From positions 3,038,001 to 3,102,000 of the forward strand of contig NC_064038.1 of assembly GCF_932526225.1 (NCBI RefSeq): a DNA stretch of 64,000 nt. Reading direction: 5' to 3'. This document shows positions 37,501 through 45,385 of the stretch, in pieces (within the stretch, counting starts at the first letter, position 1; every line of letters starts with the position of its first letter). Made by a program: the position numbers and the translations under genes. The notes below the pieces were generated by a model, which was not told the DNA's origin, did no database searches, and saw only the letters and a list, made by a program, of their open reading frames with translations. This stretch comes from Nematostella vectensis (lineage: Eukaryota; Cnidaria; Anthozoa; Actiniaria; Edwardsiidae).

Positions 37501-37571
37501 ATAGACTTCATAAGCCGTTCAACATGGATAGATTGACCTTTAACGTGCTTTCAAGGCAGTCGGTCATGTAA
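7561..37571 (+). CDS. NPHP1: Nephrocystin-1 (complete, 25 coding exons, 689 aa)
   Basis: CDS exons: 7561-7641, 8429-8502, 10333-10393, 11229-11303, 12989-13050, 13913-14002, 14236-14296, 14805-14899, 16034-16103, 16999-17053, 17233-17275, 17402-17447, 19647-19731, 20376-20533, 21399-21474, 28328-28461, 28815-28878, 29071-29108, 31447-31529, 32160-32239, 32395-32494, 33534-33646, 36629-36702, 37189-37305, 37437-37571. All introns are GT-AG with matching phases; the joined CDS is 2070 nt. Domain order is as in vertebrate NPHP1 (about 730 aa): N-terminal coiled coil (residues 1-97), acidic Glu/Asp region (98-168), SH3 domain (169-223; EALSDF, GWWIAENS, GVIPKTLV), linker, then the nephrocystin homology region (about 272-689; VTDVLKVMGAMPSGF, LGFRDLVWDP, RKIPLPG, CRHVRIALWD, LLFELGILYLR, STGERSEVSCGW, FPTALRTPDVMDTLK, FNMDRLTFNVL). 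NPHP1 is a scaffold of the ciliary transition zone and cell junctions; loss causes nephronophthisis in humans. Several exon edges lie inside tandem arrays, and the stop codon lies in the first unit of another. Start: ATG 7561 opens the coiled coil; no splice acceptor is evident just before it. Confidence 0.5.
8284..8404. mobile_element. MITE-like element, family with CAGGCGCGTAC ends (copy 1)
   Basis: It starts CAGGTATGTACACAGGG and ends with GGGTACATGCCTG, an imperfect inverted repeat. It contains GGCCAAATAATATGC and TTTTTCCATATGATACC, words shared with three other copies near 44445, 54342 and 56121. It holds a long poly-C tract and lies just before the acceptor of NPHP1 exon 2. Confidence 0.5.
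8638..9003. mobile_element. Inverted-repeat element, possibly hAT-like MITE
   Basis: The left end GGGTAGTGATGGGTA (from about 8638) is the reverse complement of TACCCATCACTACCC at 8987. The interior repeats words such as AAATCCGAGAC and GAATCCGAGCCCGAGAC. The right end is also the first unit of the adjoining 28-bp array. Superfamily assignment is a guess from the terminal sequence; no transposase is present. Confidence 0.5.
8987..9883. repeat. 28-bp minisatellite, 32 copies, NPHP1 intron 2
   Basis: Units are ACCCATCACTACCC followed by TTTATATCAAGGAT. Variation is almost only C/G in CATCA(C/G)TACC and CCC/CCT. Because 28 is not a multiple of 3 and the unit has no stop on the plus strand, all three forward frames stay open; these are not genes. 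The first half of the unit equals the right end of the preceding inverted-repeat element. Confidence 0.5.
10415..10445. repeat. Poly-G tract
   Basis: A run of about 26 G, shortly after the donor of NPHP1 exon 3. A similar G-rich flank starts at 10670 and a C-rich flank ends near 10998. Confidence 0.5.
10672..10998. mobile_element. ATCCG-rich element with inverted ends (NPHP1 intron 3)
   Basis: The left side reads GGGGGTGAATAGG and the right side CCTATTCACCCCC, as inverted repeats. The interior carries about 18 copies of the word ATCCG or AATCCGC, often in pairs (AAATCCGTGGATCCGC). No coding capacity. Probably a degenerate non-autonomous DNA transposon related in style to the element at 8638. 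Confidence 0.5.
13255..13530. repeat. 21-bp degenerate minisatellite, about 13 copies, NPHP1 intron 5
   Basis: Units follow GCGCCGAACACCCGATAGTC with drift such as CGAGCACCCGAAAGT. It lies about 200 bp downstream of the exon 5 donor and contains no recognised host splice site. Confidence 0.5.
13620..13790. repeat. (ACTC)n microsatellite, NPHP1 intron 5
   Basis: About 40 uninterrupted ACTC tetramers, ending TCACTTACTTACG. Open frames reading THSLTHSL are artefacts of this repeat. Confidence 0.5.
14496..14609. repeat. 19-bp tandem repeat, 6 copies, NPHP1 intron 7
   Basis: The unit is AGTCACGCATCTCTATGTA; successive units create TATGTAAGTCAC, a 5' splice-site-like word. The first copy is preceded by a T-tract and CCAG, so it looks like a very small exon candidate. 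No known exon is needed here. Confidence 0.5.
14999..15190. repeat. Two-copy direct repeat, NPHP1 intron 8
   Basis: GGGTGAAGGTTTATGGT(T)AA, then CCTCTGAAGACTTTGTG and TTTTATTCCATAGCGAAAC, occur at about 14999 and again at about 15121, the second with a short internal deletion. Confidence 0.5.
15345..15985. mobile_element. Possible degenerate MITE, NPHP1 intron 8
   Basis: The left end AAGGCCCGATTCATACGTCG and the right end TACGACATTTGAACTTAGCC are imperfect inverted repeats. The motif GTGCGACGTCTGAATC also occurs inside. No transposase. Boundaries are approximate. Confidence 0.5.
16092..16815 (+). repeat. 41-bp array made of the exon 9 donor splice site, about 18 copies
   Basis: The first unit overlaps the last 12 coding bases of NPHP1 exon 9 (ACTTTAGTGAAG, residues TLVK) and its donor GTAAGA. 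The unit then continues into the intron with ATAGACTAGCAAGAGAGAAC and repeats. GTAAGA is kept in essentially all copies, while the exon-derived bases vary (GTGGAG, GTGGGG, GCGAAG). Reading through the first donor meets TAG after four codons, so use of a distal copy would truncate the protein within the SH3-linker region. Confidence 0.5.
19149..19630 (+). repeat. About 30-bp degenerate minisatellite just upstream of NPHP1 exon 13
   Basis: Units follow CTTGTGTTTCGAGTTTTTGT plus ATTTGGGAG, T- and G-rich on the plus strand, with drift and some short units. The last recognisable copy ends within about 20 bp of the exon 13 acceptor (CCATCCGCAG). It supplies a long pyrimidine-containing tract but does not repeat the acceptor itself. 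Confidence 0.5.
21250..21319 (+). repeat. Partial copy of NPHP1 exon 15 with its acceptor
   Basis: It matches the region 21363-21425 about 110 bp downstream: GATAAGTTGCA..., then TACCAG, then ATCACCCCATGTCCTGTCAA, against the true exon ATCGCTCCATGGCCTGTCAA. The copy would encode ITPCPVKVNQ versus IAPWPVKVNR and is followed by GTAAAC, so it looks like a 31-nt pseudo-exon. Confidence 0.5.
21500..21650. mobile_element. MITE, family with CATCTACACTAACA ends (truncated copy), NPHP1 intron 15
   Basis: It begins CACCTACACTAACAATTTTAG and shares GTTGTCTACACTAGCA, AGCTTTTGAGCAACTATA and TTGCTAGTGTAAA-type words with the more complete copy at 47128-47363. The right terminus is missing or diverged. Confidence 0.5.
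21882..28344 (+). repeat. 6.4-kb array made of the exon 16 acceptor splice site, 40/50-bp units
   Basis: Two unit lengths alternate, 50 bp and 40 bp; the short one lacks one TGATCTTCTC block. Each unit reads CTTCTCTGACCAG followed by GCGTGCAGGTGTTGTGT and then AGTAATACT. The last unit is the genuine acceptor of NPHP1 exon 16: CCAG|GCGTGCAGGTGTTGTGT is followed by the unique exon sequence (VQVLCRHVRIALWD). From length and mean unit size there are roughly 135 copies. Very common variants are TTTTAATACTGC and GCATGCAGG. The minus-strand open frames are artefacts of the repeat. Confidence 0.5.
28412..28700 (+). repeat. Degenerate tandem copies of the 3' end of NPHP1 exon 16
   Basis: The exon end ACAGAAAAGGACCCCCTGAC...GCGAAG|GTGAGG is repeated near 28526-28585 (ACAGAAAAGGACCCCCTGCC...GCGAAGATGAG) and more weakly near 28618-28680 (GACAGAGGACTTCCTGATTT). 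In the second copy the donor GT has become AT, but a GTAAGG lies 16 bases further on. Confidence 0.5.
29617..31454 (+). repeat. 80-bp array made of the exon 19 acceptor splice site, about 23 copies
   Basis: Each unit contains CTTCTTTGCTTGTCACAG then TCCACTGG, then TCTATTGTTGTTGGTAAAG and a GC-rich CCCGCGCGCACCC part. The final copy (TTGTCATAG|TCCACTGG at 31438-31454) is the genuine acceptor and first eight bases of NPHP1 exon 19 (STGERSEVSCGW). Internal copies could be read as 21-nt exons TCCACTGG...TTG followed by the donor-like GTAAAG. Confidence 0.5.
32748..33524 (+). repeat. 25-bp minisatellite, about 31 copies, NPHP1 intron 21
   Basis: The unit is TGTTGAGGAGACTAGTAATG plus TTATG, with variants GTGACTAG, GTCATG and ATTATG. 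It ends about 10-15 bp before the acceptor of exon 22 (TTTTGTTGTTGTAG) but does not include it. Confidence 0.5.
33995..35523. repeat. 51-bp minisatellite, 30 copies, NPHP1 intron 22
   Basis: The unit begins GACTGTACACCCTGATGGCT and continues ATTATCATGGTCATGTGATC then CTTATAACAGG. Since 51 is a multiple of 3 and the unit lacks stops in one frame on each strand, it yields long open frames (400 aa on plus). No sign that these are genes. Confidence 0.5.
35772..36653 (+). repeat. 63-bp array made of the exon 23 acceptor splice site, 14 copies, in frame at its 3' end
   Basis: The unit has TTTCTTGTCTTGTAG then AGTTACTCACGGATCCGGTG, ATCGCTT, then CTGTAGTAAGCTCC. The last acceptor (exon start 36629) is the real start of NPHP1 exon 23 (ELLTDPVIASFP). 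Acceptors at 36503 and 36566 are in the same frame with no stop, so they would add 42 or 21 residues (repeat ELLTDPVIAS VVSSSLLSCLV). Two single-base deletions near 36451 and 36483 put the eleven upstream copies out of frame with the exon. Confidence 0.5.
37020..37080. repeat. 15-bp repeat, NPHP1 intron 23
   Basis: Four copies of GATCACCATGCGATG-type units, flanked by a longer duplicated segment GAGTAGCCCG(C/T)GTAAGGTCC at 36986 and 37077. Confidence 0.5.
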
Positions 37572-38036
37572 ATGGACAGTCGGTCATGTAAATGGACAGT
37601 CGGTCATGTGAATGGACAGTCGGTCATATGAATGGCCAGTCGGTCATATGAATGGCCAGTCGGTCATGTGAATGGACAGTCGGTCATTTGAATGGACAGT
37701 CGGTCATGTAAATGGACTGTCGGTCATGGGAATGGACAGTCGGTCATGTAAATGGACAGTCGGTCATGGGAATCGACAGTCGGTCATGTAAATGGACAGT
37801 CGGTCATTTGAATGGACAGTTGGTCATGTGAATGGACAGTCTGTCATGTAAATGGACAGTCGGTCAAGTGAATGGACAGTCGGTCATGTGAATGGACAGT
37901 CTGTCATGTAAATGGACAGTCGGTCATGGGAATGGACAGTCCGTCAAGTGAATGGACAGTCGGTCATGTGAATGGACAGTCGGTCATGTAAATGGACAGT
38001 CGGTCATGTAAATGGACAGTCGATAGTGTGAATGGG
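37557..38036 (+). repeat. 20-bp minisatellite, 24 copies, starting inside the NPHP1 stop codon region
   Basis: The unit is CAGTCGGTCATGTAAATGGA. The first unit encodes the last residues of NPHP1 (QSVM) and its stop codon TAA at 37569-37571; the remaining copies would lie in the 3' UTR. Variants include GTGAATGG, GGGAATGG and TTTGAATGG. Confidence 0.5.
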
Positions 38037-40798
38037 CAGTACCGAACCTCCGAGAACCGAGGACAGACCGCAATTCAACAGAAGGGTTGAAAAACCATCA
38101 GGAATACAAAAGCACGAAAGTGTGAAAATGGGCTAAAAGCCTCTAAAACCTGGCGCTAGGTGGGTATGCTACAGGCGTGATAGAAAGCGTCATTATCCGA
38201 CCGCGTATACAAGACCAGTATTTGGAAAGCTGGCTACAAACCTACAAACTCGTCAAGGAAAAGTCGAAGGAAGATCGAAGGTTTATCGGACAATTGGTGT
38301 GGGGACTCAAGGCTTAATGCCCTCTTTTACGGAGTTACGGTTTTAAGGACGTTGAGTTGAAATCTGATACTTGATCGGTTCGTAAATCATCATCCGATAC
38401 CTGATCATGACAAATACATAAGGACTCGCCGGTCAGAAGTGAATCTCATCGTTTGTACAAAGTAGACAAGCATGCGAAAGCGGGCTGGAATCGTTTTCCG
38501 TTATCCGGACAAATCAAAGGAGTTATGTGGCTAAATGCTAACGTATCATTCCTTGGTCGCTTGTGTACCCACCAGGGATTCATTCTCGCATAATCAATGA
38601 GCTCAATGGACATTATGAAGGACTTTTAAGTCCTTCATAGTATTAAAATACTCCTCGGGCTACTTTCTGGTGTCTAAAGTGTTCCCTGTGCTTTACGATA
38701 AACCTTAAAGAAGTGTAGGGTCTGGAACGAGGACTCGTGTGACGTCATATCTATTAACCACCACAGGAGACCCGATCGGTGTGTGAGGAGAGCAAGGCAC
38801 TGTGTGTGAAAGGACAATTCTAAGCCTGTACAAAAGGAGAAAATTTAGAAATGTTTTACATAACTACGAGGTATAATTCCAGGCCCAAAACGCTGGAACT
38901 GTGGATTTGGAATCACACCGTTCACAATAAATGAACACACTATAAGAACAACTTTCATAATATAAAACAAACAAAGCAAAACTGATGTTTTATACACTTG
39001 TTCGTCAGATCCATCTGTAAATAATAACGTGAAAATATATAATTTATAGCAAGGGCAGTATTATTTTGATATCGTTGTCGCCGCGAAGCTTGGAGCCTCT
39101 GGTACCCAGGGTACTGTCACGATGATTTTTTTAGAAAAGGTATCGATTGAAATGGCGACACCACAGGGCTCCCACTGCGCCCTATACGAGGCGCGAAGAA
39201 GCTCTTCCATTTTATTATTTCTAGAAAACACCTGGCGAAAAAAGTCATAAGGTGCTGCAGCCCTAATTTCTAATATGTGGTTCCCGCATATAAATCAATC
39301 TCGTTTCGAAAGCTGTGGATTAGTTTCCAGGTAAACTTGCATGAATTCATGTTAACTACGAATTTGACGGCCGCCATTTTAAAAATAGGCCCTTCTTTTT
39401 TAAGATCCCCGAACATGAATTGGCTTCGCTAATCCACGAATCATAAATAAAAAAGGTGTGTTAACTCCTCAAAAAAATATTATAACAAAAGTTTTGTTTA
39501 AAACAGATAAATAAACACCAAATCTATTATTGAAATAAGCTGAGTACAATAAGAATCCAGTCAGAGTTCATAAAGGACAAAAAAATTACATGGAATTCAA
39601 GTGATAATAATTTGGAAAAAAAGACCTGTTCTTGGCTTTCCATCCAAGCAAAATATCACAAAAGGTTTCCTTTACTTTTTATACCCCGATTTCAATGCTC
39701 AAAACACACTGGAAATAACTTTTATAGCAAGTACATCACTACCAAAGAACAATTACAAATTTTTCTCTTTTTACTTAAATTATTAATTCAATAAAAAAAT
39801 AAAATATATACTAGTAGATATTGTTCTAGCAATATTTGCCGCACAGTTCATGTGCCTAAACGAATTCAAGCGTAAACTTTTGGAAGAGATGCATTGTTTG
39901 ATCACTCGTATGTCTCAATATGTAATGACACATCGACTTGATTGATTAACTAATTTGGTGAGATATGATTAGGTTTGCTGCGAGTGTTCATTACATCTTA
40001 GGTTCAAGAGGCTTTATCGCGAATGAGTCCATGTGATATATTTAGACGCAGGAAACAGATGTGTAAAGGGTAAAGCCCAAAACACGCGAAATACTGCATT
40101 TCTTATATCCTGTAACAGAGAAGAGTTACTACAGCATCATTTTCAACGTTCTCTGCCAGCCGCCATTTTGTCATTCCAGCATCATACAAAATGTGAAGAA
40201 AAAAAACCATTCCCAATTCAGCTGATTTGGGGAAACCTTTGCTTTCAATAACATTGGGTATTTAATTTTTAAAACTTTAACAAGAAGTTTGTCTTAATGT
40301 TGAATAAAAACAACAAAAGCGTCACATCTTCACGCTTGCTTCCAAGTCCGCAATGTGATATGAGTTATTTGTAAAAGCGACAGTAAGCAATTGGCTAATT
40401 AATTAAATTCAATGACTTACTTAAATAAACAAAGAGATATAACCCTCATCACGTCCTCAATCTTCCCGTTAACGGCACCTACTAAGAGTTATTCACGGAA
40501 ACGTACTCAACTCCAATTGCAATTTAGTACATCTTCAGGCATGATACTTGTAACACCTTTTGTAGTCCGTCATCTTAACCTCATCAACACTCAGCTTAAA
40601 CAACAGGTAATGAGGGAGTTTAAACTTGAAACTCATCCCCCAAAGGATCTCTCCTCTCAAAACAACTTTGAATGAAGTACACGTTCGTCATTCGACGCGC
40701 CTTTATGTTATTGCCAATGGACCTGTGATGATAAAAGGCTCCAACTGCGAGGTGAAGCACAGGAGAGATTCCCGCGTGTTCAGTTCACGGCTGCAAAT
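38037..40798. other. NPHP1-Pax intergenic region: no gene recognised
   Basis: No ORF with recognisable content on either strand. An AATAAA at 38926 could serve as a distant poly(A) signal for NPHP1, but it is about 1.36 kb beyond the stop. Around 38605-38635 a short palindrome (AAGGACTTTTAAGTCCTT) is visible. Confidence 0.5.
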
Positions 40799-43476
40799 AT
40801 GTCATGCACTTGTTTCCAGCAGTGTCAGAGAGGCCCGTGCTGCATGCTATACCCTGCAGGTAAGGTAAATGTGCTGTTTGAAGGCCGGTTAACACTTGCG
40901 ATTGTTTGTGCATTTTTCGTCGCATCTATCGCGACTGTTTTTTGTGTCGGGGCATTGTTAACTATGGTCGGAGCCATAGTTACAATTGATATCTGATTTA
41001 TTTTCGAGTGTTGAATGAGAATTATTTACTATCAAATGGTGAGAATGCAAAACCACAAAGTAAAGCCACAAAAACTGGCAATCGGAAAGATCGTAAAAAA
41101 GGGTGTTGCCCTTTAAATCGACGTCAACGCCTAAATTGTTTAAATAAATGCTTCGTGTAAATATAGGTACAAAATGCTCGCTGTAATATCACAAATTTCT
41201 TGAGTCTCGAACTTGAATGTTTAAGGCTAAATCGAAAACCAAAGATGCCCGTGATTTCATGTCTTGTCCTTTACAGAAATTTAGACAGTAAAAAACGTGT
41301 GGGAACAAAATATAGAAACATTCAAACATTATTTGAATTAACATTTCAGCCTTACTAGTTTTCGAAACAAAAGGGTCATATCTGCTCATCATAAAAACTG
41401 TGAACATTCATTGTTTTCAAGTGCACATTCATTGTTTTCAGGCCCAAAGAAAGTTAACCAGTTGGGAGGTGGATACGTGAATGGAAAACCGCTGCCCCGT
41501 GAGATCCGAATCCAAATAATCGAGCTTGCGCGAAGTGGGGTCCGCCCTTGTGAAATCAGCAGACGTCTAAAGATCACGCATGGCTGCATAAGCAAACTGC
41601 TCGCAAAATTCCAGAAAACGGGCTCCCTTGAACCCGGCACTGTGTACAAAGGCCGCCCACGAGTGGTGACGTCACAGATAGAGAAGAAGATCGACCAGTA
41701 CAGGGCCGAGCAGCCGGGGATCTTCTCTTGGGAAATCCGGGATCAGTTACTGCAGGAGGGCATCTGCGACCGTAGCGAAGTCCCCTCGCTGAGCTCTATT
41801 AGTAGGATAGTGAAGCGGAAGGTGTCAGAGGGAGAAAAGGATGTAGGAAGAATGACAGAGGAAGTAAAAGAAGAGTGTGAAGAGGTTTTATATGAAACAA
41901 GGGAACTCTTCGCCTACCGTCCCCCCATGCCACAATACAGGCACTCCATCCAGGAGATTCTCATGCCTTCGCCTACTGTCAACAAGCCGTTTTTCTACTT
42001 GACTGAGTCAAGCGGTGAAGAAAGCGTAGGTAGGTTTAATGCTTTTGAACAACCTTAAATACATAAAAGAAAACAAATATGTTTTACATATGTGGATGGC
42101 AAATATTGCTTGAGCTTAAAAGGTTAAAATAGCTCAAGACGCCGCATACAAAACGATGTAATAAGCATTAAAATATTTAAATGTTTTATGTGTATATTTG
42201 GGGGGGAAAGTCTACCTATAAAACGGCACGGTTTCTGGTTAGTGTGTATCCAAGTAAGTTTCAGTGTAACCTAAAAATGAGTCGGCCATTCAAGGTCTGA
42301 TACGGCATCTGATGTATGTCTCAACACACATGTCATGAGAGTCTGTCTTTTATATGATAATTACCCTATTTCACCTAACCTAAGCTCACTTTACCTCATC
42401 ACCTTGCCTCAATCAACGTGCTTTACCCTTTCTAATGATAATTCCGTTTGTTTTTTATATTTTTACTATTTGACAGCGTCAATCGACAGTGCCGACTCTG
42501 ACCACGCCCACGATGAATTGTTCGCGCACTCCTCGTACCAGCCCCCTCCTCTGTTACTCACCCGGCGCACGCGCACTCGCTTCACCAGTCAGCAGCTGCA
42601 TGTCCTTCAGTCGGAATTCACGCGCAACCCCTACCCCACCCTAGAGGAGAGAAAAGAGCTTGCTCGGTATCTTTGCGTCTGCGAGTCCCGCGTACAGGTG
42701 TGAAACGATGACATGTAATCTTTATTTTATTACATGTGCTTTTATTTTTCTTTCAATTATTCATTCAATCATTCAGTTTGTTTGTTTATTTATTTATTAA
42801 TGTATTCGTCTTTCCGGATATGACCATTATGTCAGATGCCTGTGCTTTTACTATGATGGATATAGGTCTAAAACTAGCATTATACTCGACTTGGCTTTTT
42901 AGGTGTACATATATTTGCGAAAAACCTTTTTTTAAATTGCTCTTTCGATCATTTGCTTGTTTAAAGCCGCATTGTCACCAGTTTACTTCCGGAGGTCCGA
43001 CGGAAACCTCAACCGTTAAAAGACAAAAGAATCTATTAAAATCCGAGATATTAAACACGCCAACCGCTCTAAATTATCAATCACATTTTCCAAGAAACTT
43101 CCAATAAACACACTGCTTTCAATATTTTGAGATATTTTTCGCGTTTTCCGTTAAAAATCATCGGATATTGTTACGTAATCGACCGGAAGTAAACTGATGA
43201 CAATGCGGCTTTAAGAGTAGTAAATATACATACCATTATATAAAATAGTTTAAAAATATATAATTCCCCTGTTGAATGATTACTTTTCAGGTCTGGTTCT
43301 CAAACAAACGTGCGCAAGACAAACGTCGTACGCGATCTGTTGACCTTTCACCTGCAAACGTGGACACCTTATCGATTGCCTATCCATGTCACGTGACAAC
43401 CTGCCCAGTCCTCCACTCGCACCCACTCCTGCCAAGCTCTGCGGGGCTGTACTTTCCCGTTGGTCACAGGGTTTGA
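40799..43476 (+). CDS. PaxD: Pax3/7-like (PaxD-type) transcription factor: paired domain, octapeptide-like motif and homeodomain
   Basis: Exons 40799-40859, 41442-42029, 42477-42697 and 43291-43476 give 351 aa; intron phases 1, 1 and 0 match. The paired domain is at about residues 22-148 (VNQLGGGYVNGKPLP, RPCEISRRLKITHGCISKLL, FSWEIRDQLLQEGICDR, VPSLSSISRI). Near residue 188 HSIQEILM resembles the Pax octapeptide (HSIDGILG), a Groucho-binding type motif. The homeodomain is at about 245-304 (RRTRTRFTSQQL ... RVQVWFSNKRAQDKRR) with the Pax-class Ser at position 50. It is split at codon 46/47 (RVQ|VWF), an intron place common in paired-class homeoboxes. PGIFSWEIRDQLLQEGICDRS fits Pax3/7 better than Pax2/5/8 or Pax6. 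It acts in the nucleus as a DNA-binding regulator of development. The tail is short (about 47 aa). Exon 1 (cysteine-rich, 20 aa) is the least certain part; it is supported by phase and a good GTAAGG donor. Confidence 0.5.
41400..41441 (+). repeat. 21-bp x 2 duplication of the Pax exon 2 acceptor tract
   Basis: GTGAACATTCATTGTTTTCA+A is followed directly by GTGCACATTCATTGTTTTCA+G, whose final AG is the exon 2 acceptor. The upstream copy also ends in an AG (CAAG), 20 bp earlier, which would shift the frame. Confidence 0.5.
42961..43214. mobile_element. MITE with TTAA target site, Pax intron 3 (copy 1)
   Basis: TTAA flanks both ends. Inverted ends are AGCCGCATTGTCACCAGTTT / AAACTGATGACAATGCGGCT and extend into ACTTCCGG. 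Length is about 250 bp, with no ORF. TTAA duplication is known for piggyBac and Kolobok superfamilies; I cannot choose between them. The other intact copy is at 61283-61536 in the opposite orientation, and a degraded one is at 48898-49365. Confidence 0.5.
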
Positions 43477-43489
43477 CCTGGTCGATGTT

Positions 43490-43735
43490 CCGAGGAGGGG
43501 CGTTCAATAGATATGAGGCGTTTATTAGAGAAGGGCGTTTATTACAAATTATAACAAACCCAAGTGCAATCGGGTTCTAAAGCAAGCGTTTCTTGGCATT
43601 TGGCAATACGCTACTCACTTAGATTAAGCAAGAAGGCAATGAAATTTGATTTATATTACGGGAATACCTATGTCGTTTGTTTCTTAAACGGGAGGTAGGG
43701 GAGCAGGGGAAGGGGGCTTTTGTTAAAAGGGGCAC
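43490..43735. repeat. Dispersed GGCGTTTATTAGAG-type repeat
   Basis: Contains GGCGTTTATTAGAGAAGGGC and ACCTATGTCGTTTGTTTCTT AAACGGGAGG, both shared (diverged) with 7855-8030. It begins just after the Pax stop codon and so may form its 3' UTR. Confidence 0.5.
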
Positions 43736-43737
43736 CT

Positions 43738-43985
43738 CGCCTCGCCTCACCTCACCTCATCTCACCCCACCTCACCCCACCCCACCCCACCTCACCTCAC
43801 CTTACCATACATCACCTCACCTCACCTTACCACACCTTACCTCACCTCACCTTAACTCAGCTTACCTCACCTCACCTTAACTCAGCTTACCTTACCTCAA
43901 CTCACCTTAGCTCAACTCACATCACCTTACCTCAACTCACATCACCTTAGCTTGCCTTAACATACGTTACCTTAAAACATACTTT
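43738..43985. repeat. CTCAC-rich simple repeat
   Basis: A degenerate pentamer repeat CCTCA/CCTTA over about 240 bp; open frames rich in H, L, T, S and P here are artefacts. Confidence 0.5.
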
Positions 43986-44444
43986 ACCTTTCTCGTTTTT
44001 CGTTACCTCTCCTCACCTTTATCACAACTCGGTGCTGGCAAAGGAAAACTATTCAAGAATGAAAAAAGGTGATTAAGTTGTTGGCAATTGTTGGCGAGTG
44101 TTTAAAAAGATAAAAATAGCAATAAAATAAATTAATTAATAAAAAACTGGAGGTGGTTTCGCGACAAAGGTGGGTAAAATACGCAGGAGGAAGTGACTAA
44201 TTAAGCGTAAGATAATTCAGTGTATCCAAGTGCTGATATTTATAGCTCGTCTGGCTAACTTGTGATTGAAATGATAGACTTGATTAGGGATGAAGTGTAA
44301 CAAGACATAACAAGCAGCAAACATGTATAAATAACTTTTCCGATATTTTTTCTTATAAACGGATCTAGAAATAAAAGAGTGATGTGTACATTTAGCGATT
44401 TAGCATAACAGTACTAAAATAAAATCGATCCCTCACTGCCTATT

Positions 44445-44570
44445 CAGGCGCGTACACAGGGTGAGCGCACTCCCCCTCCCCCCCCCCCCCCCCCCTTGGC
44501 GGCCAAAAGGGGTCCTTTTAGGTAATCTTCAAATAATGTGCTTTTTCCATCTGATACTTCCCCCCTTCAC
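44445..44570. mobile_element. MITE-like element with CAGGCGCGTAC end (copy 2, right end lost)
   Basis: It starts CAGGCGCGTACACAGGGTGAG, then a C-rich tract, GGCGGCCAAAAGGGGTCC, TCTTCAAATAATGTGC and TTTTTCCATCTGATAC. It is cut off by the adjoining 40-bp array. Confidence 0.5.
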
Positions 44571-44571
44571 T

Positions 44572-45065
44572 GGAGCGTGATTGGTGAGGAGAGTGTTAGC
44601 CAGACACTGGAGCGTGATTGGTAAGAAGAAGAGTGTGACCCAGACAATGAAGCGTGATTGGTGAGAAGAAGAGCGTGACCCAGACAATGGAGCGTGATAG
44701 GTTGAGAAGAAAGGCGTGACCCAGACACTGGAGTGTGATTGGTGAGAAGAAGAGCGTGGCCCAGACCCTGGAGCGTGATTGGTAAGAAGAAGAGTGTGAC
44801 CCAAACAATGAAGCGTGATTGGTAAGAAGAAGAGTGTGACCCAGACAATGAAGCGTGATTGGTGAGAAGAAGAGCGTGACCCAGACACTGGAGCGTGATT
44901 GGTGAGAAGAAAAGCGTGACCCAGACACTGGAGTGTGATTGGTGAGAAGAAGAGCGTGGCCCAGACCCTGGAGCGTGATTGGTGAGAATAGCGTGACCAA
45001 GACACTGTAGCGTGACTGGTGAGAAGAAGAGTGTGACACAGACACTGGAGCGTGATTGGTGAGAG
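44572..45065. repeat. 40-bp minisatellite, about 12 copies
   Basis: The unit is GAGCGTGATTGGTGAGAAGA followed by AGAGCGTGACCCAGACACTG. Small indels let all three minus-strand frames stay open; these are not genes. Confidence 0.5.
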
Positions 45066-45174
45066 CGCGAAAAATGACCGTTCCCTTGGTCCTTTTTCTT
45101 TGATCCTTCCCTAGGAGCTTTTAGAGAGATTTATTTATTTATTTTTGTCTAATCTTGGTATCGCATCAGCGAAC

Positions 45175-45385
45175 GAAGCTGATTTTTCGTGTCCACACCA
45201 CAGGCTTTCCAGTCTGCTGATTTGTATTTTTATTTCATGCTGATCAGCGGTCTTTTTAGAGCATGCGCGAGTTTCATATAGTAGATGCAATTTTTGTGTG
45301 TCCACACCACAGGCTTCCCAGTCGGCTGATTCGTATTTTCATTTCATGCTGATCGGCGGTCTTTTTCGAGAACCCCTGTACTAAA
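45175..45385. repeat. Two-copy direct repeat of about 110 bp
   Basis: GTGTCCACACCACAGGCTT(T/C)C, CAGTC(T/G)GCTGATT and TTTCATGCTGATC(A/G)GCGGTC occur twice, near 45200 and 45300. Confidence 0.5.

Noticed and set aside
43677-43950. Short frames rich in HLTSPHLT
   Set aside because: Produced by the CTCAC-type simple repeat.
44529-45045. Minus-strand frames of 93-158 aa
   Set aside because: Three frames of one 40-bp repeat; no independent coding evidence.
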